A stretch of 11,908 bases of DNA. It comes from Planctomycetota bacterium. Its GTDB lineage: Bacteria; Planctomycetota; SZUA-567. Location of the stretch: the NCBI GenBank assembly GCA_031270145.1, contig JAISYD010000058.1, forward strand, positions 1-11,908, in the 5' to 3' direction. This document shows positions 6,417-11,908 of the stretch, piece by piece. The notes under the pieces are model-generated. The model made no database searches, was not told the origin of the DNA, and saw nothing but the letters and a program-made list of their open reading frames with translations. Position numbers and translations under genes: made by a program. Each line of letters starts with the position of its first letter. The stretch's first letter is position 1.

Positions 6417-7226
6417 ATGGAAGCTGCGCTGGATTTGCCGGATATCGGATACTTTTGGGCCGCCATCCTCGGCCTGATTCAGGGTTTGACCGAGTTTCTG
6501 CCGGTGTCGTCGAGCGGCCATCTGGCCCTGGCGGAACATTTGGGGCTGGGCCGGGAGGCCCCGCCCTCGCTTGACGTCCTCCTGCATCTCGCCACCCTGG
6601 CGGTGGTTTGCCGCTATTTCCGCCGCTCCATACTCTGGTATGCGCAAAACGACCGCAAGGTCGTCTGGTTCGCGGCAATGGCCACCCTTCCCACCGCCAT
6701 CGCCGGTCTGGCGGGGAAAAGGCATTTCGAGGCGCTGCGCCAATCGCCCACCTTGATCTGCGTCGGCCTCCTGGTAACCGCCAGCGCCCTGGCGGCGGCG
6801 GAAATGCGCCGGCAGCCTTCCTGCCAGTTGCGGGATTTGGGCTGGTTCGCCGCCTTCGCGATCGGGCTGACCCAATCCCTAGCCCTGGCGCCCGGCATAA
6901 GCCGTAGCGGCCTCACCCTGTCCGGCGCCATGCTGTGCGGCGCGGAGCGGAGCGAGGCTTTCCGCTTCAGCTTCATCATAGCCATTCCGGCCATCCTTGG
7001 GGCGACCGGCCTGCATATCCTGGAAAGCTTGCGGCAGGGCGGCGTTGGCGGCCTGACGCGGGGGACGGGGATAGGTCCGCTCCTCCTCGGCATGGCGGCG
7101 GCCGCCGTCTCCGGCCATTTCGCCCTTTCCCTTCTGGAGCGCCTGGTCGCCGGCGGCAGGTTGGTGTGGTTCGCCGGTTATTGCTGCCTGGCGGGATTGG
7201 CGGGGCTGCTGTACTTCAATCTATGA
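6417..7226 (+). CDS. uppP: Undecaprenyl-diphosphate phosphatase
   Basis: UppP (BacA) removes a phosphate from undecaprenyl diphosphate to regenerate the lipid carrier used for peptidoglycan and other cell-surface polymers; raised levels give bacitracin resistance. The protein is 269 aa, the usual family length, and hydrophobic over most of its length. The two signatures are present: QGLTEFLPVSSSGHL (22-36), with catalytic Glu26 and His35 by family analogy, and PGISRSG (159-165) with Arg163. The ATG at 6417 places the first motif at the normal distance from the N-terminus; the SD is weak (GGAAA, near 6404). The gene sits 137 nt after the unknown membrane protein and 48 nt before ftsK, all on the same strand, and no strong internal promoter was seen before ftsK. 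Confidence 0.95.
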   Translation: MEAALDLPDIGYFWAAILGLIQGLTEFLPVSSSGHLALAEHLGLGREAPPSLDVLLHLATLAVVCRYFRRSILWYAQNDRKVVWFAAMATLPTAIAGLAGKRHFEALRQSPTLICVGLLVTASALAAAEMRRQPSCQLRDLGWFAAFAIGLTQSLALAPGISRSGLTLSGAMLCGAERSEAFRFSFIIAIPAILGATGLHILESLRQGGVGGLTRGTGIGPLLLGMAAAAVSGHFALSLLERLVAGGRLVWFAGYCCLAGLAGLLYFNL

Positions 7227-7262
7227 AAATATAAAAGCGGTGCCTATCGGCTTCGCGCGGAC

Positions 7263-7268
7263 GAGGGG
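7263..7268 (+). promoter_or_regulatory. ftsK Shine-Dalgarno site
   Basis: GAGGGG ends directly before an ATG at 7269 and 6 nt before the next in-frame ATG at 7275. The spacing decides for 7275 as the start, since 0 nt is too short for initiation. Confidence 0.65.
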
Positions 7269-7274
7269 ATGAAA

Positions 7275-10115
7275 ATGCGGATTCACAACAAGACGGCCGG
7301 AACCGGACCTTCGCGGCTGAGCGGCGGCGTCGCCGTCGCCGCCGGCGTGGTACTGATCGGCCTGGGGGCATTTCTTTTCCTGTCGCTGCTCACCGCGGAC
7401 ATCGGCTTGGATTTGCGGACAGCGGCCAAAAAAAGCTGGACCGGCCTGGCCGGCGCCTGGATGGCCTACGGCTGCGCCAACACCATGGGACAAAACGCGG
7501 CCATAATCCTTTCCCTCCTCCTGGCGTCCTGGGGTCTGCATGTCGCCCTGTCTACGCGATTCCTCTCCACCTGGCCCCGGGTCTTCGGCGGAGTACTGAT
7601 CCTCGTCGCCGCCGCCTTCGGCTATTCCGCCGCCGCCAATCGCTACGATATGGAGACCGGCGGTCTCCTGGCAATTTACGCATCCCCCCCCGCCCTACTT
7701 TATTTCGGCCGCTGGGGGTTGCTCGCGGTCGCTCTGGGCGCCATGTTCATAGGGATACTCTTGGCCTTCGGCGAGACCGCGGTGCTTGCCGTCCGCCAGT
7801 CGTTTTTCAGCCTCCGGGACGCCTGCCTGGGCCTGATCTCCCTAGCGCCGCGCCTTTGGCATTTACTCCGCCTGCTTTTCAGCTCCCGTTTGGCCTTGGC
7901 CGGGGGCCCGGTCGCGAATCCGGATCCATCGTCCCAAGCTGACTCGACCTTCCCCGACGTCGGAACGGCGGAAGCCGTTTCCGAAGCGGAAGCTGCCCGG
8001 GAAAAACCGGCCGTCGATCCGCAAATCCAGCGCTCCGCCGGACAAGCCGAACGGAAACCCGCCCGCATCTGGCAAATACGCGACCATTTCACCTCCAGTT
8101 TCATCCATCCGGACGGCGAAAATCCGGCCGACGCCACTCCCGGCATTTCGGAGCCGCTCCAGACAGCCGTCCCGCCGACAATGGAGCCGTATGCCTCGCG
8201 GCAGGACGAGGTTTTGACCATCCCGGTCCCGAATTGGCAAGCCGAACCCGAAACGGCAATGGCGGCGGACGCACCGCCAGCTCCAAACCGCCCGGGAACC
8301 GTCCCGGCCGCATGCAAGCCGGCGCCCGATCCTATTGAGGATTGCGGCAAGGCTACGGCAAGCCTGGCGGAAGCGGCGATCCGCCCGGAAAACATTCCGC
8401 AACCGGCGCAGACGGCGAAGTCAACGCCTGTACCGGCATATCCGGCGCCGCCACCGCAACCAGCGGCCCCGAAACCGGAAGTTGCCATCAGCGCGTTCGC
8501 CGATGCGGCGGATAGGCTGAAAAACTACAGTCTACCGACGCTTGATCTCCTGGATCCGCCGGAACCCCCGATCATTGAGGATCGGGCCAAAAGCGAGGCC
8601 AAGGCGAAGATGCTTGAGCAAACCCTGGGCGAGTTCAAAATCGACGGCCGGGTGGTCCATATCGAGCGGGGTCCCCGGGTCACCCTGTATGAGCTTTCTC
8701 TCGCCCCCGGCATCCGCTTAAACAAGGTCACCTCCCTCGCCGACAACCTGGCCATGCAGCTTCAGGCCGAATCGATCCGCATCATCGCGCCCATTCCCGG
8801 CAAGAACACCATCGGCATCGAGATACCAAACGCCGCCAAGGAGCTGGTGTCGCTCCGGGAGATTGTCGGTTCGATCAACCGGGAAAAACGTCGCCAGGCC
8901 CTACCCATCTGCCTCGGCAAGGATGTGTCCGGCCTGGCGCTGGTGGCGGATCTCACCCGCATGCCGCATCTCCTCATCGCCGGCGCCACCGGCAGCGGCA
9001 AATCGGTGTGCATCAACTCCATCATCCTGTCTGTCATGACCTGCTGCCGGCCCGACGAGGCGCAACTGATCATGGTTGATCCGAAAGTGGTGGAACTGTC
9101 GCGCTTCAAGGACATTCCCCACCTGATGTGCCCGGTAATCACCGACATGAAGCGGGCGGTGGCGGTGCTGGAATGGATTTGCCAAAAGATGGACGAGCGC
9201 TACGAGCAGATGTCGCAGGTGTCGGTGAACAACATCGCCAAATTCAACGCCCTGGGGGAGGAAGGCATCCGCACCCGCCTGGATGCCTTCGCCAGCCTGG
9301 AGGAAATCGAGGCTTTCCCCAAGAAAATGCCCTACATGGTGGTCATAATCGACGAACTGGCCGATCTCATGATGGTAGCCGGCAAGGAAGTGGAACAACA
9401 CATCACCAGGCTGGCTGCCAAGAGCCGAGCCGTGGGTATCCACCTCATCCTCGCCACCCAACGCCCGTCGGTCGACGTCATCACCGGCCTGATCAAGGCC
9501 AATATGCCCTGCCGCATAGCCTTCCAAGTGGCGAGCCGGGTGGACAGCCGCACCATTCTGGATCAAAACGGAGCCGAAACCTTGCTGGGACAGGGCGACA
9601 TGCTTTATCTGCCGCCCGGGGTGGGAAAGCTCACCCGGGCCCAAGGGGTGTTCGTATCGGACGAAGAGTTGTTCCGGGTGGTCGACTTCACCAAAAGCGA
9701 GGCCGGACCGCAATACCATCCGGATCTTCTGGGGCCGGTCATCGGCGGCGGCGGCGGCTCGGTGGACATTTCCTCCTTCGACGAGCTGTTTTTGGAATCT
9801 GGCGAGACCATAATAGAAAACCAACGGGGATCGGTTTCACTCCTGCAGCGCAAATTCGGCATCGGCTACGGCCGAGCCTCCCGGATCATCGATCAATTGG
9901 CCGCGGCCGGCTTGCTTGGCCCCTTCCGCGACGGCAAGGCCAGGGAAATTCTCCTCACCCAGGAGGAGTTCAGCCTCAAATTCGGCGGAGCCCCGGGCAG
10001 ACGGGACGGCTGCGATGACGGCGATGACGGCCGGGCGGACAGCCTAGCCGGCCAGCGCGCCGACGAGCGCGGCCCCGAACCGGCCCCATGGGAGGACGAC
10101 GAGGAAGAGGAATAA
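7275..10115 (+). CDS. ftsK: DNA translocase FtsK/SpoIIIE
   Basis: This 946-aa septal DNA pump moves chromosome ends through the closing division site. The N-terminus has about four hydrophobic helices (roughly 15-38, 70-90, 98-118 and 140-175). A long Pro/Ala- and acid-rich linker (about 215-410) follows, then the motor: an alpha domain (LGEFKIDGRVVHIERGPRVTLYEL) and a RecA-like beta domain with Walker A GATGSGKS (570-577) and Walker B VVIIDELADL with D693/E694. The LATQRPSVDVITGLIK block and the DQNGAETLLGQGDMLYLPPG segment follow. A winged-helix gamma domain (about 842-905, SLLQRKFGIGYGRASRIIDQL) reads orienting DNA sequences in characterised members. Beyond it is an extra acidic tail of about 35 residues ending WEDDEEEE. 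The start at 7275 is preferred over 7269 on SD spacing. The gene follows uppP by 48 nt and converges on the ligase gene. Confidence 0.95.
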   Translation: MRIHNKTAGTGPSRLSGGVAVAAGVVLIGLGAFLFLSLLTADIGLDLRTAAKKSWTGLAGAWMAYGCANTMGQNAAIILSLLLASWGLHVALSTRFLSTWPRVFGGVLILVAAAFGYSAAANRYDMETGGLLAIYASPPALLYFGRWGLLAVALGAMFIGILLAFGETAVLAVRQSFFSLRDACLGLISLAPRLWHLLRLLFSSRLALAGGPVANPDPSSQADSTFPDVGTAEAVSEAEAAREKPAVDPQIQRSAGQAERKPARIWQIRDHFTSSFIHPDGENPADATPGISEPLQTAVPPTMEPYASRQDEVLTIPVPNWQAEPETAMAADAPPAPNRPGTVPAACKPAPDPIEDCGKATASLAEAAIRPENIPQPAQTAKSTPVPAYPAPPPQPAAPKPEVAISAFADAADRLKNYSLPTLDLLDPPEPPIIEDRAKSEAKAKMLEQTLGEFKIDGRVVHIERGPRVTLYELSLAPGIRLNKVTSLADNLAMQLQAESIRIIAPIPGKNTIGIEIPNAAKELVSLREIVGSINREKRRQALPICLGKDVSGLALVADLTRMPHLLIAGATGSGKSVCINSIILSVMTCCRPDEAQLIMVDPKVVELSRFKDIPHLMCPVITDMKRAVAVLEWICQKMDERYEQMSQVSVNNIAKFNALGEEGIRTRLDAFASLEEIEAFPKKMPYMVVIIDELADLMMVAGKEVEQHITRLAAKSRAVGIHLILATQRPSVDVITGLIKANMPCRIAFQVASRVDSRTILDQNGAETLLGQGDMLYLPPGVGKLTRAQGVFVSDEELFRVVDFTKSEAGPQYHPDLLGPVIGGGGGSVDISSFDELFLESGETIIENQRGSVSLLQRKFGIGYGRASRIIDQLAAAGLLGPFRDGKAREILLTQEEFSLKFGGAPGRRDGCDDGDDGRADSLAGQRADERGPEPAPWEDDEEEE
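10013..10030 (+). repeat. Two tandem copies of CGATGACGG
   Basis: The 9-bp unit CGATGACGG occurs twice head to tail within the 3' end of ftsK and encodes the Asp/Gly-rich part of the acidic tail (CDDGDDG). In-frame duplication by slippage is a simple explanation for the start of that tail. Confidence 0.6.
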
Positions 10116-10117
10116 GA

Positions 10118-10148
10118 CCGGCAATTCCGGAAAAGACTTCATTTTTCC
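10118..10148. terminator. Weak hairpins between convergent ftsK and the CoA ligase gene
   Basis: Only 23 nt separate the two stop codons. Two small stems can form: CCGG/CCGG (10118-10130, 5-nt loop) and GGAAAA/TTTTCC (10129-10148, 8-nt loop), the second lying over the ligase stop codon. They are mutually exclusive and thermodynamically weak. They are listed only because a terminator is expected here. Confidence 0.22.
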
Positions 10149-11419
10149 CCGAAGTTGCGGAACACCCGGACTGCCTTTCCTTCCTGGCGGGGCAGGCCGC
10201 CGGGCGGAAAGACGTCGCCTTTGGGCGAGAAGCCCAGGCGCTCCTTCAGATGTTTTTCCACCATGAAGCCGGTGACTTCCGGGCTCGCCTCGACATTGAC
10301 CCGGACATCCTTGATGCCCTGCACATCCTCAATGATGATCTGGTAATTGGGCAGGACGCCGGGAATTTCCAGGAGCGCCTGCTCCACCTGGCTGGGAAAA
10401 AAGTTTATGCCCTTGACGATCAGCATGTCGTCGACCCGGCCGGTTATGGGGGCGAGGCGGAGATGGGTGCGGCCGCAGGCGCAGGTCTGGCGGGACAGCA
10501 CTCGGGTCAGATCGCCGGTGCGGAAGCGGATGACCGGAACGGCCTGCCGGGACAGGGAAGTGACGACGAGTTCGCCGGTCGCGCCATCCGCCGCCGGCCG
10601 CCGGCTGACCGGATCGATTATTTCCACCAGGTAGTGGTCTTCCCATACATGGATGCCGGAATGATCGGGGCAGTCTTGGCCAAGGGTGCCGACGCCGCCG
10701 GTCTCGGTCATGCCGTAAATGTCGAAGGATTCAATCCCCAAGCCCTCCGAAATCCTTTTCTTCATGCTTTGCGAAAACGTCTCGGCTCCGAAGATGCCGA
10801 TGTCCAGGTCGGGCAACTCGCATCCCCCCCGGTTCAGTTCCTCAATGATCCTGATGCCGTAGGAGACGACGGCGGTGAAAACGCGGGTATGGAAATCCCG
10901 GGCCAGCTTGATTTGCCGGGCGGTGTTGCCGGAGCCGGTGGGGATGATGAAGAGGCCGGCCTTCCGCGCCCCGTGATACATGCCGAAACCGCCGTTGAAT
11001 AGGCCGAAGGACGGCGTGATCTGGACCGGATCGCCCGGGCGGCAGCCCGCCATGCGGTAACAGCGCGCCATGCACTCGGCCCATTGCTCCAGATCGTCCT
11101 GGGTGTACAGCATGGCGATGGGCGTGCCGGTCGAGCCCGACGACATGTGCATTTCGCGGATGTTCCCGATGTCGTCGCAGAGAAAGCCGGCCGGATAGGC
11201 GAGGCGGAGCGACTCCTTGTCAATGCCGGGGAGCCTGGACAGATCGGACAGGCCGCGGATGTCGGACGGAGCCACGCCGGCCTTTTGGAACAGTTCGCGG
11301 TAGGCCGGGTTTTTCCCGTAGACGCGCTTGACGACGGCTTTCAGGCGATCCAATTGAAGCGCGGCCAATTGATCGCGTGACATGGTCTCGATTTCGGGCT
11401 GAAACATGTCTTCCCGCAT
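10139..11419 (-). CDS. Phenylacetate-CoA ligase-like AMP-forming acyl-CoA ligase
   Basis: This 426-aa enzyme of the ANL superfamily has the length and motif order of PaaK. It activates an aryl or related carboxylic acid with ATP to the adenylate and transfers it to CoA. Motifs: the phosphate-binding loop SSGSTGTP (93-100), YGMTE (235-239), FRTGD (299-303), a Cys pair in CACGRTH (313-319), the hinge region TGRVDDMLIVKG (326-337), and PRQEGKAVRV near the C-terminus with K415 as candidate catalytic lysine. The ATG at 11419 has AGGAGG (11430-11435) 10 nt upstream; a second ATG at 11407 is less likely. On the minus strand TATAAC (11476-11471) is a possible -10 box without a clear -35. No paa or indolepyruvate oxidoreductase gene is adjacent, so the substrate (phenylacetate, other aryl acetate, or another acid) is open. 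Confidence 0.9.
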   Translation of the reverse strand: MREDMFQPEIETMSRDQLAALQLDRLKAVVKRVYGKNPAYRELFQKAGVAPSDIRGLSDLSRLPGIDKESLRLAYPAGFLCDDIGNIREMHMSSGSTGTPIAMLYTQDDLEQWAECMARCYRMAGCRPGDPVQITPSFGLFNGGFGMYHGARKAGLFIIPTGSGNTARQIKLARDFHTRVFTAVVSYGIRIIEELNRGGCELPDLDIGIFGAETFSQSMKKRISEGLGIESFDIYGMTETGGVGTLGQDCPDHSGIHVWEDHYLVEIIDPVSRRPAADGATGELVVTSLSRQAVPVIRFRTGDLTRVLSRQTCACGRTHLRLAPITGRVDDMLIVKGINFFPSQVEQALLEIPGVLPNYQIIIEDVQGIKDVRVNVEASPEVTGFMVEKHLKERLGFSPKGDVFPPGGLPRQEGKAVRVFRNFGEK

Positions 11420-11542
11420 TTTGGCGTATCCTCCTCATGAAGGGAGTCCACTCCGCGGCGCCGATTAGGCGTTATAGCGAAGCCATTTGAAATTTCGGTT
11501 CCTCAAATTCATTGCCGGAAGCGCAAGGAATCTCCGTAACCA

Positions 11543-11563
11543 ACCACATATGAAGGATGTGGT
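11543..11563. other. Perfect 7-bp hairpin in the right-hand intergenic region
   Basis: ACCACAT (11543-11549) and ATGTGGT (11557-11563) pair perfectly around a 7-nt loop (ATGAAGG). The stem is AT-richer than the surrounding genome and lies 34 nt before a possible small-ORF start at 11597 and about 120 nt upstream of the ligase gene. It could be an operator, a leader structure or part of a dispersed repeat. It has no T-run on the + strand. Confidence 0.4.
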
Positions 11564-11596
11564 CCGTTTCTTGCCCTTTCACGGAGACATCCCGCC

Positions 11597-11809
11597 ATGA
11601 ATGAAGCATTAATGGCCGGAAAAAGCAAGACTTTATTTGAATTTTCCCTCAATCGCGCCGTCAAGACGCGCGACACGGCGCCGAACCCGACCGCCAACGC
11701 CGAAGCCCAGCCGCCGCGCAAAGCCGATCCTCTTTCCGGAGCCGGCGGCGAAAATCCGGGATACGAGAGAGTTGGCAATGGAAAACCTTCAGGGTTATTT
11801 AGTTCTTGA
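11597..11809 (+). CDS. Possible small hypothetical protein, 70 aa
   Basis: I do not recognise this product. It would be a hydrophilic, Pro/Ala/Lys-rich and probably disordered peptide without a signal or membrane segment. In favour: ATG 11597 has GGAGA (11583-11587) 9 nt upstream, and the middle codons (about 11653-11730) end almost always in G or C, as in the strong genes of this window. Against: the first 15 and last 15 codons are AT-rich at the third position, no family is apparent, and an opposite-strand ORF (11883-11509) covers the same bases. It could be a small protein, the remnant of a larger one, or chance within a GC-rich patch. Confidence 0.35.
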   Translation: MNEALMAGKSKTLFEFSLNRAVKTRDTAPNPTANAEAQPPRKADPLSGAGGENPGYERVGNGKPSGLFSS

Positions 11810-11834
11810 ATTCTATCCGATAAAAATTGATACT
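11806..11834 (+). promoter_or_regulatory. Possible promoter for the gene at the right edge
   Basis: TTGAAT (11806-11811), 17 nt, GATACT (11829-11834): four of six matches in each box with correct spacing, in a locally AT-rich stretch just upstream of the ATG at 11867. The downstream distance to the start codon is plausible (about 25 nt of leader). Confidence 0.35.
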
Positions 11835-11866
11835 TCTCCATGGGTTGTTGGCCAAGGGGGAATATC

Positions 11867-11908
11867 ATGTCTGAAACGGGCAAAGCGGCAGGTGTTTCTT
11901 TGTGGGAT
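11867..11908 (+). CDS. 5' end of an unidentified gene, cut by the window edge
   Basis: An ATG at 11867 follows the SD-like AAGGGGG (11854-11860) by 6 nt and opens a frame of 14 codons (MSETGKAAGVSLWD) to the last base. The SD and the AT-rich, promoter-like DNA upstream make a real start likely. Fourteen residues do not identify a family. The SLWD ending is reminiscent of the N-termini of chromate-transporter (ChrA) half-proteins, but this is only a weak guess. A competing frame starts at ATG 11778 and is also open to the edge, but its codons are unusually AT-rich at third positions and its SD is poorer. Confidence 0.5.
   Translation, partial: MSETGKAAGVSLWD

Larger units (their letters stand above)
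11420..11866. other. 447-bp region with no recognised gene
   Basis: This is the gap between the ligase start and the next right-hand start. It holds the ligase SD and a possible -10 box (11471-11476, minus strand), the hairpin at 11543-11563, the possible 70-aa ORF, and an AT-rich stretch (about 11780-11850) that looks like a promoter and leader for the gene starting at 11867. No tRNA, riboswitch or insertion-sequence end was recognised. Confidence 0.6.

Noticed and set aside
8901..9824. - strand ORF (307 aa) antisense to the FtsK motor domain
   Set aside because: The + strand here encodes Walker A, Walker B and gamma-domain motifs; the antisense His/Gly-rich translation has no recognisable feature.
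9128..10018. + strand ORF (296 aa) in a second frame of ftsK
   Set aside because: It overlaps the conserved FtsK beta and gamma domains out of frame and reads as low-complexity Gly/His/Arg.
10088..11002. + strand ORF (304 aa) antisense to the CoA ligase gene
   Set aside because: The ligase has all ANL motifs in order; the antisense ORF has none and overlaps the end of ftsK.
11509..11883. - strand ORF (124 aa) in the right intergenic region
   Set aside because: No good SD at its start, mixed third-position GC, no recognisable family; the + strand frame at 11597 has better coding signs, so this one was not called.

Overview
The window is GC-rich bacterial chromosome holding nine confident genes, one plausible small ORF and the first codons of a further gene. 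Most starts have a good Shine-Dalgarno sequence (SD). No rRNA, tRNA, CRISPR array, transposase or phage gene was seen. Phylum cannot be fixed from this sequence. The fused uroporphyrinogen-III methyltransferase/synthase, stand-alone precorrin-2 dehydrogenase, Lrp-aminotransferase pair and orphan phenylacetate-CoA-ligase-like enzyme suggest an anaerobic bacterium. The FtsK motor region reminds me of Planctomycetota/Lentisphaerota proteins, but that is recall without a search. The Lrp-aminotransferase pair resembles Bacillus yugG-yugH (AlaR-AlaT).

Left part (1-5171). The 3' end of an nrnA-type DHH phosphoesterase gene (+) meets a leftward operon tail to tail. Read in its own direction that operon runs: Lrp/AsnC regulator (5171-4692), class I/II aminotransferase (4695-3526), precorrin-2 dehydrogenase sirC (3494-2916), hydroxymethylbilane synthase hemC (3013-2129), cobA-hemD fusion (2136-616). 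Every junction is tight: a 4-nt ATGA overlap, a 31-nt gap, a 98-nt overlap and an 8-nt overlap. HemC and the HemD domain make uroporphyrinogen III from porphobilinogen. The CobA domain methylates it to precorrin-2, and SirC oxidises that to sirohydrochlorin, precursor of siroheme and a branch point for other tetrapyrroles. No hemA, hemB or chelatase gene is present here.

Middle part (5172-10115). The gap upstream of the Lrp gene holds two near-consensus sigma70-type promoters facing opposite ways with interleaved boxes. Their -35 elements form a palindrome that could be the Lrp operator. The rightward promoter drives an unrecognised five-helix membrane protein. It is followed by uppP (undecaprenyl-diphosphate phosphatase) and a long ftsK/spoIIIE DNA translocase gene, a cell-envelope and division group.

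Right part (10116-11908). A phenylacetate-CoA-ligase-like gene (-) converges on ftsK. To its right are about 450 bp without a recognised gene. This stretch is locally AT-richer and contains a perfect 7-bp hairpin, a possible 70-aa ORF with SD and high-GC3 codons, and a well-placed SD and ATG opening a gene cut off by the window end.

The strongest leads are the interleaved promoters with their palindrome, the deep sirC/hemC overlap, the unknown membrane protein, the coupling of an amino-acid regulator to tetrapyrrole genes, and the unexplained right-hand intergenic region. I saw no clear sign of a wholly new multi-gene system.
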